A DNA stretch of 64,000 nucleotides, taken from the NCBI RefSeq assembly GCF_902506495.1, contig NZ_LR733263.1:289372-353371 (forward strand), given 5' to 3'. How positions within the stretch are numbered: position 1 is the first letter of the stretch; every line of letters starts with the position of its first letter. The notes below the pieces were generated by a model. It was given only the letters and a program-made list of their open reading frames with translations. It was not told the origin of the DNA and did no database searches. This DNA comes from Pseudomonas sp. 8O. GTDB taxonomy: Bacteria; Pseudomonadota; Gammaproteobacteria; Pseudomonadales; Pseudomonadaceae. A program made the translations under genes and the position numbers. Shown here one piece after another: positions 47,490 to 56,222 of the stretch.

Positions 47490-48944
47490 ATGGCCTTGCC
47501 GACGCTGCGCATCATCGGTTTCATCATCGGCATATTCCTGATTACCCTGGCGATCAGCATGGCCATCCCCATGCTGACCCTGCTGATCTTCGAGCAACCT
47601 GAAGATCTCAATGCCTTTCTCTGGTCAAGCCTGATCACCCTGATCGCCGGGCTCGCACTGGTGATTCCCGGCCGGCCGCAGAACGCTCAGTTACGCCCGC
47701 GTGACATGTACCTGCTGACTACCGGGAGCTGGACCTTGGTCTGCAGCTTCGCCGCGCTGCCCATGATGCTGATCGCCCATATCAGCTACACCGACGCTGT
47801 GTTCGAAACCATGTCCGGCATTACCACTACGGGCTCCACCGTACTGACCGGGCTGGATGACATGTCGCCCGGCATTCTGATCTGGCGTTCCATGCTGCAA
47901 TGGCTGGGCGGCATCGGCTTCATCGGCATGGCCGTGGCGATTCTGCCGCTGCTGCGCGTGGGTGGTATGCGCCTGTTCCAGACCGAATCCTCGGATTGGG
48001 GCGAAAAGGTCATGCCACGCTCGCACATGGCCGCCAAGTACCTGCTGCTGGTCTACCTGGCCCTGACCGGATTCGGTTTCCTGGCCTACTGGATCGCCGG
48101 CATGTCACCTTTCGACGCCATCAACCACGCGATGACCTCGATCTCGACCGGCGGCTACTCCACCTCGGATTCATCGTTGGCCAACTGGCAGCAACCGGCC
48201 GTGCACTGGACGGCAGTCGTGCTGATGCTACTCGGCGGCATGCCATTCATGCTCTATGTCGCCTTCGTTCGCGGCAATCGCCAGGCGCTGTTCAAGGACC
48301 ATCAGGTTCGCGGCTTCATCGGTTTTCTACTGCTGACCTGGCTGGTATTCGGCACCTGGCTGTGGATCAACTCGGACCATGCCTGGCTCGACGCCGTTCG
48401 CATCGTCGCAGTGAACGTCACCTCGGTGGTCACCACCACCGGCTTCGCCCTCGGCGACTACACCACCTGGGGCAGTTTCGCCGTGCTGCTGTTCTTCTAT
48501 CTGACCTTCGTCGGTGGCTGCTCCGGCTCGACATCGGGCGGCCTTAAGATCTTCCGTTTCCAGGTTGCCTACGTGCTGCTCAAAGCCAACCTGATGCAAC
48601 TGGTGCATCCACGCGCCGTGATCAAGCAGCAGTACAACAGCCACAACCTGGATGAAGAGATCGTACGCTCGCTGATCACCTTCTCCTTCTTCTTCACCAT
48701 CACCATTGGCGTACTGGCTCTGGCCCTGACCCTGGTCGGCCTCGACTGGGTCACTGCGCTGACAGGGGCCGCTACCGCGGTGTGCAACGTCGGTCCGGGG
48801 CTTGGCCCGATCATTGGCCCGGCCGGTAACTTCGCCAGCCTGCCGGACTCGGCCAAATGGATGCTCAGTGCCGGTATGTTGCTTGGCCGCCTGGAAATTC
48901 TGACCGTACTGGTGCTGGTCACCCGTAGTTTCTGGAAACACTGA
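47490..48944 (+). CDS. trkH: TrkH-type potassium uptake protein, first copy
   Basis: Potassium-translocating subunit of 484 residues with four M1-P-M2 repeats. Selectivity-filter turns are visible as TTGSTVLTG near 114, STGGYSTSD near 219, TTTGFALGD near 320 and NVGPGLGPIIGP near 435. It works with the NAD-binding TrkA, which is not in this window. The start is set at MALPTLRIIGF (47490); a longer frame starting at 47424 lacks support. It is followed after three bases by an equally long paralogue. Confidence 0.94.
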   Translation: MALPTLRIIGFIIGIFLITLAISMAIPMLTLLIFEQPEDLNAFLWSSLITLIAGLALVIPGRPQNAQLRPRDMYLLTTGSWTLVCSFAALPMMLIAHISYTDAVFETMSGITTTGSTVLTGLDDMSPGILIWRSMLQWLGGIGFIGMAVAILPLLRVGGMRLFQTESSDWGEKVMPRSHMAAKYLLLVYLALTGFGFLAYWIAGMSPFDAINHAMTSISTGGYSTSDSSLANWQQPAVHWTAVVLMLLGGMPFMLYVAFVRGNRQALFKDHQVRGFIGFLLLTWLVFGTWLWINSDHAWLDAVRIVAVNVTSVVTTTGFALGDYTTWGSFAVLLFFYLTFVGGCSGSTSGGLKIFRFQVAYVLLKANLMQLVHPRAVIKQQYNSHNLDEEIVRSLITFSFFFTITIGVLALALTLVGLDWVTALTGAATAVCNVGPGLGPIIGPAGNFASLPDSAKWMLSAGMLLGRLEILTVLVLVTRSFWKH

Positions 48945-48947
48945 CCG

Positions 48948-50402
48948 ATGCCCCTCGCCAGCCTGCGCATCCTCGCCTTCATCAACGGCATCTTCCTCGT
49001 CACCCTGGCGCTGAGCATGCTGGTGCCGGTGATCACCCTGCTGATCTTCGAACAGCCGCAAGGCATCAATGCCTTTCTCTGGTCGAGCCTGATCACCGCA
49101 CTCACCGGCATCGCCATGATCGCTCAGGGCAAGCCTCAACAAACGCAACTGCGCCCACGCGACATGTACATGCTGACGGTGTCGAGCTGGGTGATGGTGT
49201 CGATCTTCGCTGCCTTGCCATTCCTCTTCGCCGAACGGGCAAGCGTCACGGATGCGTACTTCGAAAGCATGTCCGGCATCACCGCTACCGGCGCCACGGT
49301 ATTCAGCGGCCTCGACGACATGTCTCCGGGTACGTTGATCTGGCGTTCGCTGCTGCACTGGCTGGGCGGCATTGGCTTCATCGGCATGGCCGTGGCGATC
49401 CTGCCGATCCTGCGCATCGGGGGCATGCGCCTGTTCCAGACCGAGTCGTCGGACCGCTCGGAGAAGGTCATGCCGCGCTCGCACATGGTCGCCAAGTACA
49501 TGGTGCTGGCCTATGTCGGCCTGAGCACACTCGCGGTGCTGGCGTTCTGGTGGGCCGGCATGGGCCTGTTCGATGCGATCAACCACGCCATGTCGGCGAT
49601 CGCCACCGGCGGTTTCTCCACATCCGACTCTTCCCTGGGTAAATGGCAGGAACCGGCGATTCACTGGGTCGCTATCATCGTGATGGTGCTCGGCAGCCTG
49701 CCCTTCGTGCTCTATGTCAGCACCCTGCGCGGCAACTACCGCGCACTGTTTCGCGACGCGCAGGTGCGTGGCTTCCTGGTGCTGCTGGTGGGAAGTTGGT
49801 TCGTGCTGGCTGGCTGGAAATGGCTCACCACCGACCTTTACTGGCTCGATGCGCTGCGCCTGGTGGCGGTGAACATCACCTCGATCATGACCACCACCGG
49901 CTTTGCCGTGGGTGATTACCACCTGTGGGGCCCATTCGCCAGCATGATGTTCTTCTATCTCGGTTTCGTCGGTGGCTGCTCCGGCTCCACCGCCGGCGGC
50001 CTGAAGATCTTCCGCTTCCAGGTCGCCTACATCCTGCTCAAGGCCAACCTCAGGCAGCTCATTCACCCCCGCGCGGTGATCAAGCAGCAGTACAACCGCC
50101 ACCGGCTGGATGAGGACATCGTTCGTTCGATCCTGGCCTTCGCCTTCTTCTACACCATCACCATCGCCACCCTGGCGCTGGCGGTGGCGATGTGCGGAGT
50201 GGACTGGATCACTGCCCTGACCGGCGCTGCGGCGATGGTTTCAGGCGTTGGCCCGGGGATGGGCGAGATGGTCGGCCCAGCCGGCAACTACGCCACCATC
50301 CCCGACCTGGCCAAGTGGTTGCTGAGCTTCGGCATGCTGCTCGGGCGCCTGGAAATCCTGACCGTGCTGGTGCTGTTGTTCCCGGCCTTCTGGCGCCATT
50401 GA
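48948..50402 (+). CDS. TrkH-type potassium uptake protein, second copy
   Basis: A second TrkH of exactly the same length, 484 residues, aligning end to end with the first without visible gaps. Filter turns read TATGATVFSG, ATGGFSTSD, TTTGFAVGD and GVGPGMGEMVGP; the last differs from the first copy (GVGPGM against NVGPGL). Several stretches such as WLGGIGFIGMAVAILP are identical. It starts three bases after the first copy, so both are probably made from one mRNA. The divergence in the loops suggests an old tandem duplication with possible differences in affinity or regulation. Confidence 0.93.
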   Translation: MPLASLRILAFINGIFLVTLALSMLVPVITLLIFEQPQGINAFLWSSLITALTGIAMIAQGKPQQTQLRPRDMYMLTVSSWVMVSIFAALPFLFAERASVTDAYFESMSGITATGATVFSGLDDMSPGTLIWRSLLHWLGGIGFIGMAVAILPILRIGGMRLFQTESSDRSEKVMPRSHMVAKYMVLAYVGLSTLAVLAFWWAGMGLFDAINHAMSAIATGGFSTSDSSLGKWQEPAIHWVAIIVMVLGSLPFVLYVSTLRGNYRALFRDAQVRGFLVLLVGSWFVLAGWKWLTTDLYWLDALRLVAVNITSIMTTTGFAVGDYHLWGPFASMMFFYLGFVGGCSGSTAGGLKIFRFQVAYILLKANLRQLIHPRAVIKQQYNRHRLDEDIVRSILAFAFFYTITIATLALAVAMCGVDWITALTGAAAMVSGVGPGMGEMVGPAGNYATIPDLAKWLLSFGMLLGRLEILTVLVLLFPAFWRH

Positions 50403-50416
50403 GCGGCTGGTGAACC

Positions 50417-51430
50417 CTAGCCGACCAGACCACGACGGCTGCGATACTCACCGGGCGTTTCCCCGAACCAGCGGCGAAACGCCCTGAAGAAGTTGCTCGG
50501 ATCGGCAAAGCCCAGCAGATAGGCGACTTCCAGCAACGTCAGGTCGACCTGACCGAGATACTGCTCGGCCAGCTCACGGCGGGTGTCGTCGAGCAGTTGC
50601 TGGTAGCTGGTGCCCTCCTCCTGCAGACGCCGCTGCAGAGTGCGCTGCGACAGGTGCAGCGTTTGCGCCACCACCTCACGCCGTGGTTCGCCCTGGGGTA
50701 ACAGGCGACACAGCACCTGACGTGCCTGATGGGTGACACGGCTGCTGCAGAAACGCGCCAGGTATTCGCCGGCAAAACGGTCATGCAGCTGCGCCAGCGC
50801 CTCGTTGGCACTGGGCAATGGTGTTTCCAGATCAGCACGCTCGAAGATCAACCCATAGTGCTCGGCATTGAACTTCAGAGGCGCCTGGAACACCTGCTGG
50901 TAGGGCGTCAGATCGACAGGTGGCGGGCCTTGCAGACGAATCTCGCGCGGGCGAATGGGCTTGCTGGTCATCCAGCGGCAAAACGCCAGACAGTACGCCA
51001 GCGAGGCCTCGGCGCTCTGCCGGGCCGGCGGCAGGCGGTCGCCATGAATGGCCAGCGTCAGCGCATAGCCGTCGGGTTGCGGCATAAAATTCAGGTCCGC
51101 ACCTTCACCGATGATGCGCTGATAGCGCACCAGACGAGTGAAGCCATCACGCAGGTTGCGGCTGGACATCAGCGCGTAGCCCACGACATGGAAGGACGCC
51201 GGGCGCACCACCTGCGCCATGTTCAGGCCGATCGCCGGGTTGCCCGACAGCGCCACGGCGCGCTGCCACAGACGGGTCATGCCGTCCTGCGGGAAGCGCG
51301 CATCCGGGTCATTCAACGCGGCGTAATCCATGCCCAGTTCGGCGAACAGGCTGGTGCAGTCGACGCCGCCCAGCTCCAGCGCCTGCACGATGGCCAAGGC
51401 CCAATTGGAAGAGGTAGTTCTTTCGCTCAT
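50417..51430 (-). CDS. AraC-family regulator with arabinose-binding-like N-terminal domain
   Basis: A 337-residue regulator of the OruR/ArgR-like AraC branch. Residues 15-200 form the Arabinose_bd (PF12625-like) domain with PASFHVVGYALMSSRNLRDG near 93. The C-terminal AraC HTH spans about 235-335, with TLHLSQRTLQRRLQEEGTS near 259 and EVAYLLGFADPSNFFRAFR near 298. The start is set at ATG 51430 (MSERTT); an ATG at 51463 adds eleven residues. It is convergent with the trkH pair and divergent from the DUF962 gene, whose control is a possible role. Confidence 0.88.
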   Translation of the reverse strand: MSERTTSSNWALAIVQALELGGVDCTSLFAELGMDYAALNDPDARFPQDGMTRLWQRAVALSGNPAIGLNMAQVVRPASFHVVGYALMSSRNLRDGFTRLVRYQRIIGEGADLNFMPQPDGYALTLAIHGDRLPPARQSAEASLAYCLAFCRWMTSKPIRPREIRLQGPPPVDLTPYQQVFQAPLKFNAEHYGLIFERADLETPLPSANEALAQLHDRFAGEYLARFCSSRVTHQARQVLCRLLPQGEPRREVVAQTLHLSQRTLQRRLQEEGTSYQQLLDDTRRELAEQYLGQVDLTLLEVAYLLGFADPSNFFRAFRRWFGETPGEYRSRRGLVG

Positions 51431-51559
51431 CGTCTTGTTCTTGTGATCAATCAGCAAGGCCATGGTTGGCGGCGCAAGGATACTAGACTGGCACTTTAAG
51501 TCAGTGGCCCGCGGAGACAGCGCATTTACACTGACAGTGACAATAACAGGAGGTGCGCC

Positions 51560-51877
51560 ATGACCGCCCAGACCACCGAACGCTACCAGAGCTTCGCCGA
51601 GTTCTATCCCTATTACCTGCAGGAACACAGCAACCCTGTGTGCCGCCGTCTGCACTATGCCGGTAGTCTGCTGGTGCTGGCGATCCTCGCCTACGCCCTG
51701 CTCACTCAGCAATGGCTCTGGCTGCTGGCCATGCCGCTGGCCGGTTATGGCTTCGCCTGGGTCGGCCATTTCGTCTTCGAGAAGAACCGACCGGCTACCT
51801 TCGACTATCCGCTGTACAGCCTGATGGGCGATTGGGTGATGCTCAAGGATGCCTTCACCGGCCGTATCCGTTTCTGA
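51560..51877 (+). CDS. DUF962 / Mpo1-like membrane protein
   Basis: A 105-residue protein of the DUF962 family. YPYYLQEHSNPVCRRLHYAGSLL near 17-39 contains the conserved His pair; two membrane segments cover about 35-70, and VGHFVFEKNRPATFDYPLYSLMGDW near 68-92 holds the second conserved set. The yeast relative Mpo1 is an Fe(II) dioxygenase for 2-hydroxy fatty acids. A similar reaction here is only an analogy. GGAGG lies 8 bases upstream of the ATG. Confidence 0.88.
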   Translation: MTAQTTERYQSFAEFYPYYLQEHSNPVCRRLHYAGSLLVLAILAYALLTQQWLWLLAMPLAGYGFAWVGHFVFEKNRPATFDYPLYSLMGDWVMLKDAFTGRIRF

Positions 51878-51925
51878 TGAAACGGATGTACGCCTCTCTA
51901 CAGAACAACAAGAACGAGAACGCCC

Positions 51926-52513
51926 ATGAACAGCCGCGCCCGCTTTACCCATATGCAAGACGGCCAGGCCGAGGACTGGGCCATCATCGCCCAGGACTTC
52001 GCCGCCTACGCCGCTCAGTTGCCTGCCCGCATCCTCGACCACCTGCGCCTGCTCGACGGCGATTTCGGTGGTTTCCCGGTGGACCGCCTGACCCACTCGC
52101 TGCAGACCGCCACCCGCGCCTATCACGACGGACGCGACGAGGAGTACGTGATCTGCGCGCTGCTGCATGACATCGGCGATACCCTCGGCAGCTACAACCA
52201 CCCGGACATCGCCGCGGCCATCCTCAAACCCTTCGTCAGTGCCGAGAACCACTGGATGGTGGAGAAGCACGGCATCTTCCAGGGCTATTACTTCTTCCAT
52301 CACCTGGGCATGGATCGCCATCTGCGCGAGCAGTTCAAGGATCACCCCCAGTACCAGGCGACCATCGAATTCTGCGCCAGGTACGATGCGGCCGCCTTCG
52401 ACCCGGACTATGAAAGCCTGACACTGAGCTTCTTCGAGCCCATGTTGCAGCGCGTGTTCGCCCGGCCGAAGAACTCCATCTATCTGGCTGCAATGGAAAA
52501 GACCAGCGCCTGA
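51926..52513 (+). CDS. HD-domain protein, possible PhnZ/MIOX-like oxygenase
   Basis: A 195-residue protein with the HD-fold metal ligands His57 (RLTHSLQTATRA), His81-Asp82 (ALLHDIGDTLG), candidate His92, His109, His125/126 and Asp154 (CARYDAAAFD). Plain HD phosphohydrolases use H-HD-D. The additional histidines between HD and the last Asp resemble the six-ligand diiron sites of PhnZ and myo-inositol oxygenase, also members of this superfamily. Substrate unknown. It lies 48 bases after the DUF962 gene and may be cotranscribed. If the resemblance is false, it is an ordinary HD hydrolase. Confidence 0.8.
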   Translation: MNSRARFTHMQDGQAEDWAIIAQDFAAYAAQLPARILDHLRLLDGDFGGFPVDRLTHSLQTATRAYHDGRDEEYVICALLHDIGDTLGSYNHPDIAAAILKPFVSAENHWMVEKHGIFQGYYFFHHLGMDRHLREQFKDHPQYQATIEFCARYDAAAFDPDYESLTLSFFEPMLQRVFARPKNSIYLAAMEKTSA

Positions 52514-52671
52514 CCGCCGGCCACTGTTGCGCCACCGTTCGGCGGCCATGCTTGGCTGGCCGCCACCCCCTTGGTTATGATCCCCGCCCAGCGAGCCTCT
52601 GGCTCAGGTCTTGCAGACCAGTCAGGCGTCCAGCAGAGACGCCAGAAATCCAGCAGGGACAGTTCCAACAG

Positions 52672-54060
52672 ATGAAGCCAGCAATCACCAGCCGTGCCAA
52701 CGGGCTCCCGACGCCGCCGTTGCGTGAGTACTATTCGCGCATACTGGCCTATATCGCCACGGCCGCCAGCATCGCCGCCGGTACCTATGTCGGGCACTTC
52801 GCCTACGATATTCTGTGGATGGTGCCCTACGCCCTGCTCTACCCTCACCTGGCGCACAACCTCAGTCGCCGTTTCAAGCGCGATTATCCGCAGCAGACCG
52901 ACCTTGCCCTGCTGTTCTTCGATGCCCTGCACGCCGGCGCATCCTGCGTGCTGCTGGGATTTTCCGCCGTACCCAGCCTGATGTTCCTGCTGACTCTCTG
53001 TTTCAGTGCACTGGTCGTCGGCGGCATGCGCTATCTGGGTCTGGTGCTGTTGGTGGCCGCCAGCGGCATGGCGCTGTGCGCCGCGCTGGTTGGGGTTCAT
53101 CCCAATACCGACACTCCAACTGTGGTGGCGCTGGTCAGCATCCTCTTCACCACGCTGTACATCTGCATCACCGCCTACTTCGTCAACCAGCAGGGCCTGC
53201 GCCTGGCCCAGGTACGCAGCGAGATCAAGCGTGAGCAGGAAAAGGCCGCACGCCTGGCGCGCAACCTGGCCAAGTACCTGTCGCCGCAGGTCTGGGAGTC
53301 GATTTTCACCGGCAAGAAGAGCGTGCGCCTGGAAACCCAGCGCAAAAAGCTCACGGTGTTCTTCTCCGACATCAAGGGCTTCACCGAGCTGTCGGAAGAG
53401 CTGGAAGCCGAAGCGTTGACCGACCTGCTCAACACCTACCTCAACGAAATGTCAAAGATCAGCCTGAAATACGGCGGCACCATCGACAAGTTCATCGGTG
53501 ACTGCGTCATGGTGTTCTTCGGCGACCCGAGCAGCAACGGCGCCAAGAAGGACGCGGTCGCAGCGGTGTCCATGGCCATCGCCATGCGCAAGCACATGAA
53601 GGTGCTGCGCCAGCAATGGCGCGCGCAGGGCATCACCAAGCCGCTGGAAATCCGTATGGGCCTCAATACCGGCTACTGCACGGTGGGCAACTTTGGCGCC
53701 GACACGCGTATGGATTACACCATCATCGGCCGCGACGTGAACCTTGCCAGCCGCCTGGAAAGCGCCGCCGAATCCGGCGAGATCCTGATTTCCCACGAGA
53801 CCTATTCGCTGGTCAAGGACGTGATCATGTGCCGCGACAAGGGTCAGATCGCCGTCAAGGGCTTCACCCGCCCGGTGCAGATCTACCAGGTGGTGGACTT
53901 CCGCCGTGACCTGGGCGCCACCTCCAGCTACGTCGAACACGAACTGCCGGGCTTCTCCATGTACCTGGACACCAACGGCATTCAGAATTTCGACAAGGAA
54001 CGGGTGATCCAGGCGCTCAACCAGGCGGCCGAGAAGCTGCGCGACAAGGTCATTCTCTGA
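52672..54060 (+). CDS. cyaB: Membrane adenylate cyclase CyaB (MASE2 + class III cyclase)
   Basis: Class III adenylate cyclase of 462 residues, the length of P. aeruginosa CyaB. An N-terminal MASE2 module with about six membrane segments fills residues 20-190. The cyclase domain (about 220-430) has VFFSDIKGFTELSEELE near 225 with the first metal Asp, FIGDCVMVFFGDP near 273 with the second, and DYTIIGRDVNLASRLE near 347 for catalysis. The start is set at MKPAITSRANG because MASE2 begins directly after it. In P. aeruginosa CyaB supplies the main cAMP pool for Vfr. Whether it plays that role here is not shown by sequence. Confidence 0.95.
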   Translation: MKPAITSRANGLPTPPLREYYSRILAYIATAASIAAGTYVGHFAYDILWMVPYALLYPHLAHNLSRRFKRDYPQQTDLALLFFDALHAGASCVLLGFSAVPSLMFLLTLCFSALVVGGMRYLGLVLLVAASGMALCAALVGVHPNTDTPTVVALVSILFTTLYICITAYFVNQQGLRLAQVRSEIKREQEKAARLARNLAKYLSPQVWESIFTGKKSVRLETQRKKLTVFFSDIKGFTELSEELEAEALTDLLNTYLNEMSKISLKYGGTIDKFIGDCVMVFFGDPSSNGAKKDAVAAVSMAIAMRKHMKVLRQQWRAQGITKPLEIRMGLNTGYCTVGNFGADTRMDYTIIGRDVNLASRLESAAESGEILISHETYSLVKDVIMCRDKGQIAVKGFTRPVQIYQVVDFRRDLGATSSYVEHELPGFSMYLDTNGIQNFDKERVIQALNQAAEKLRDKVIL

Positions 54061-54083
54061 AGCGAACCGCTTGGAGTGCCATT

Positions 54084-54253
54084 CGCGGCTGAAGCCGCTC
54101 CTACGGTGAAGCAGGCGCCGAACCTGCCTTTGTGGGAGCGGCTTCAGCCCGTAGGGCGGACCGGGACGCCGGCCGCTCGTAGCGAAGCGAACAGTCCGCC
54201 GTTTTCCGGTGCTCCACACGTACGGCGGCGTACTGCTTCGCGAGTACGCCCTA
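54084..54253. repeat. Cluster of REP-like palindromes
   Basis: Between cyaB and the GT4 gene stand GCGGCTGAAGCCGCTCCTAC (54085-54104) and its inverse GTGGGAGCGGCTTCAGCC (54132-54149). Next to them is a larger pair of inverted ends, GTAGGGCGGAC (54151-54161) and GAGTACGCCCTAC (54241-54253). The second pair runs into the last codons of the GT4 gene. Confidence 0.75.
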
Positions 54254-55279
54254 CGCCTCCAGTGCCTCGGTCAACACTGGCTCACCGTCGATCAGCGCCT
54301 GCAACGCCAGAAACTCCAGCGCCGAGGCGCGCCAGGACTGCGCTGCCGCCAATTCTGCGCAACGCTTACGATCCAGCTCCAGCGCGCCCAGGCAGGCGGT
54401 GTGCAGATCATCCTCCATCACCCCACTGAGCCCCTGCTGCAGCACATCCAGCGGCCCGGCCACGGGAAACGCAGCCACCGGCGTACCGCAAGCCAGCGCT
54501 TCCAGCATCACCAGCCCATAGGTATCGGTACGCGAGGGGAAGACCAGCACCGAGGCATCCTGATAGGCCTCGGCCAACGCCTGGCCATGGCGATAACCGA
54601 GAAAGCGCACCAGCGGATACTGCTGTTGCAGCGCCTCACGCTGCGGGCCGTCGCCGACCACGCGTTTCTCTCCCGGTAGATCCAGATCGAGAAAGGCCTG
54701 CAGGTTCTTTTCCGGAGCGATGCGTCCGACATAGAGAAACACCGGCCGCACCGGACGAGTGCGCGTCTCGTCCGGCCGGAACAATCGGGTATCCACCCCT
54801 TTGCGCCACAGTTGCAGCCGTTGCAGAGCCCAGTTGGCGAACTCCTCGCGCAACCGCTCGGTGGTCACCAGCACGGCCTGACTAGGGCGATGGAACGCGC
54901 GCAGAAAGGCATAACCGAAGCGCGGCGCAATCCACGGCCAGCGGGTGCTGACGTACTCCGGGAATCGCGTATGGATAGCCGTGGAAAACGCCAGCCCACG
55001 CTTGACCAGCCAACGCCGCGCTGCCCAACCCAGCGGCCCCTCGGTCGCGAGGTGCACGCAGTCTGGACGAAAGTCGCGAATCGCCGCACCGACACGCCAC
55101 AGATCCCACACCAGCGGTATCTCCGGGTACGTCGGACAGGGCACAGCGCGAAAATCGGCGGGCGACAGCAGTTTGACCTGATGGCCCAACCCACGCAGTT
55201 CGCTGACCAACGCGGCCAGGCTGGTGACCACGCCATTGACCTGAGGCGCCCAGGCGTCGGAGACGATGAGTATCCTCAT
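54251..55279 (-). CDS. Glycosyltransferase family 4, MgtA-like
   Basis: GT-B enzyme of 342 residues with the N-terminus MRILIVSDAWAPQVNGVV, typical of GDP-mannose-dependent alpha-mannosyltransferases (MgtA/PimB-like). GPLGWAARRWLVKRG is near 96, LYVGRIAPEKNLQAFLDLD near 183 and the donor site VFPSRTDTYGLVMLEALACG near 247-266. The ATG overlaps the stop of the upstream phosphoesterase (ATGA). The same pair of genes is common in Pseudomonas. A role in glycolipid synthesis is likely, but donor and acceptor are not known. Confidence 0.85.
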   Translation of the reverse strand: MRILIVSDAWAPQVNGVVTSLAALVSELRGLGHQVKLLSPADFRAVPCPTYPEIPLVWDLWRVGAAIRDFRPDCVHLATEGPLGWAARRWLVKRGLAFSTAIHTRFPEYVSTRWPWIAPRFGYAFLRAFHRPSQAVLVTTERLREEFANWALQRLQLWRKGVDTRLFRPDETRTRPVRPVFLYVGRIAPEKNLQAFLDLDLPGEKRVVGDGPQREALQQQYPLVRFLGYRHGQALAEAYQDASVLVFPSRTDTYGLVMLEALACGTPVAAFPVAGPLDVLQQGLSGVMEDDLHTACLGALELDRKRCAELAAAQSWRASALEFLALQALIDGEPVLTEALEA

Positions 55280-56088
55280 GTGCCGGTCTCGAGGGCGACG
55301 GCCGGCTCCTCGCTGGCCAGTTGCGCTTCGGCCAGACGATAGAGTTCGATCTGCCCGTCCCAGTGCTCGATCAGCGCCGTGCAGGATTCCACCCAGTCGC
55401 CGCAGTTCATATATTCCACACCGCTCACCTGGCGAATCTCGGCATGGTGGATATGGCCGCAGACCACGCCCTGCAAGCCGCGTTTGACGCACTCGTGAGC
55501 GATGGCTTCCTCGAAGTCGCTGATGAAATTCACCGCCGTCTTGACCTTGTGCTTGAGGTAAGCCGACAACGACCAGTATCCGTACCCCCAGCGGCTGCGC
55601 CAGTGATTGAGCCAGCGATTGAGGGTCAGGGTGAACTCGTAGGCAGAGTCACCGAGAAAGGCCAGCCAGCGGTGATAACGGGTGATCACATCGAACTGAT
55701 CGCCATGGATCACCAGCAATTGACGGCCATCGGCCGTGACGTGCACGGCCTCATCCACCAGTTGGATATTGCCCAACAGCAGGCTGGAGTAACGGCGCAG
55801 GAATTCGTCATGGTTGCCGGTGACGTAGATGACCTCGGTACCGCGCTTGCTCATGGTCAGCAGGCGACGGATCACGTTGGTGTGCGCTTGCGGCCAGTAA
55901 ATGCCACCGCGCAGTTTCCAGCCATCGATGATGTCGCCCACCAGATAGATGCGGTCAGCGTGATAGCGCTTGAGAAAGGCTGCCAGGTGTTCGGCCTGAC
56001 AATCGCGCGTGCCAAGGTGCACGTCGGAGATCCACAGGGTACGGACACGTTGCTTGCGGCTGGGCTTGGCGAGCTGGGCGCTGGTCAT
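55276..56088 (-). CDS. LpxH-like UDP-2,3-diacylglucosamine diphosphatase family protein
   Basis: Calcineurin-type metallophosphoesterase of 270 residues. The five metal blocks are visible: SDVHLGTRDC near 21, YLVGDIIDGWKL near 50, VTGNHDEFL near 89, LLVIHGDQFD near 125 and VVCGHIHHAEIR near 210. The size and the W-containing GDIIDGWKLR block fit the UDP-2,3-diacylglucosamine pyrophosphatase-like family found next to GT4 genes, not the canonical LpxH. ATG 56088 follows GGAGG at 7 bases. It probably works on a lipid or nucleotide-sugar phosphate together with the coupled GT4. Confidence 0.87.
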   Translation of the reverse strand: MTSAQLAKPSRKQRVRTLWISDVHLGTRDCQAEHLAAFLKRYHADRIYLVGDIIDGWKLRGGIYWPQAHTNVIRRLLTMSKRGTEVIYVTGNHDEFLRRYSSLLLGNIQLVDEAVHVTADGRQLLVIHGDQFDVITRYHRWLAFLGDSAYEFTLTLNRWLNHWRSRWGYGYWSLSAYLKHKVKTAVNFISDFEEAIAHECVKRGLQGVVCGHIHHAEIRQVSGVEYMNCGDWVESCTALIEHWDGQIELYRLAEAQLASEEPAVALETGT

Positions 56089-56222
56089 GGGCGACCTCCG
56101 GCTGGGTTTAGTCGAGCTTGAGGGGTCGCGGTGAAATGCTTGTGACAGGAAAAAGACCGTTCGATGACGCAGCATCACCTCGGCCCAGGCGTTACACTCC
56201 GGCGGTTACCGAGGAAACCGCC

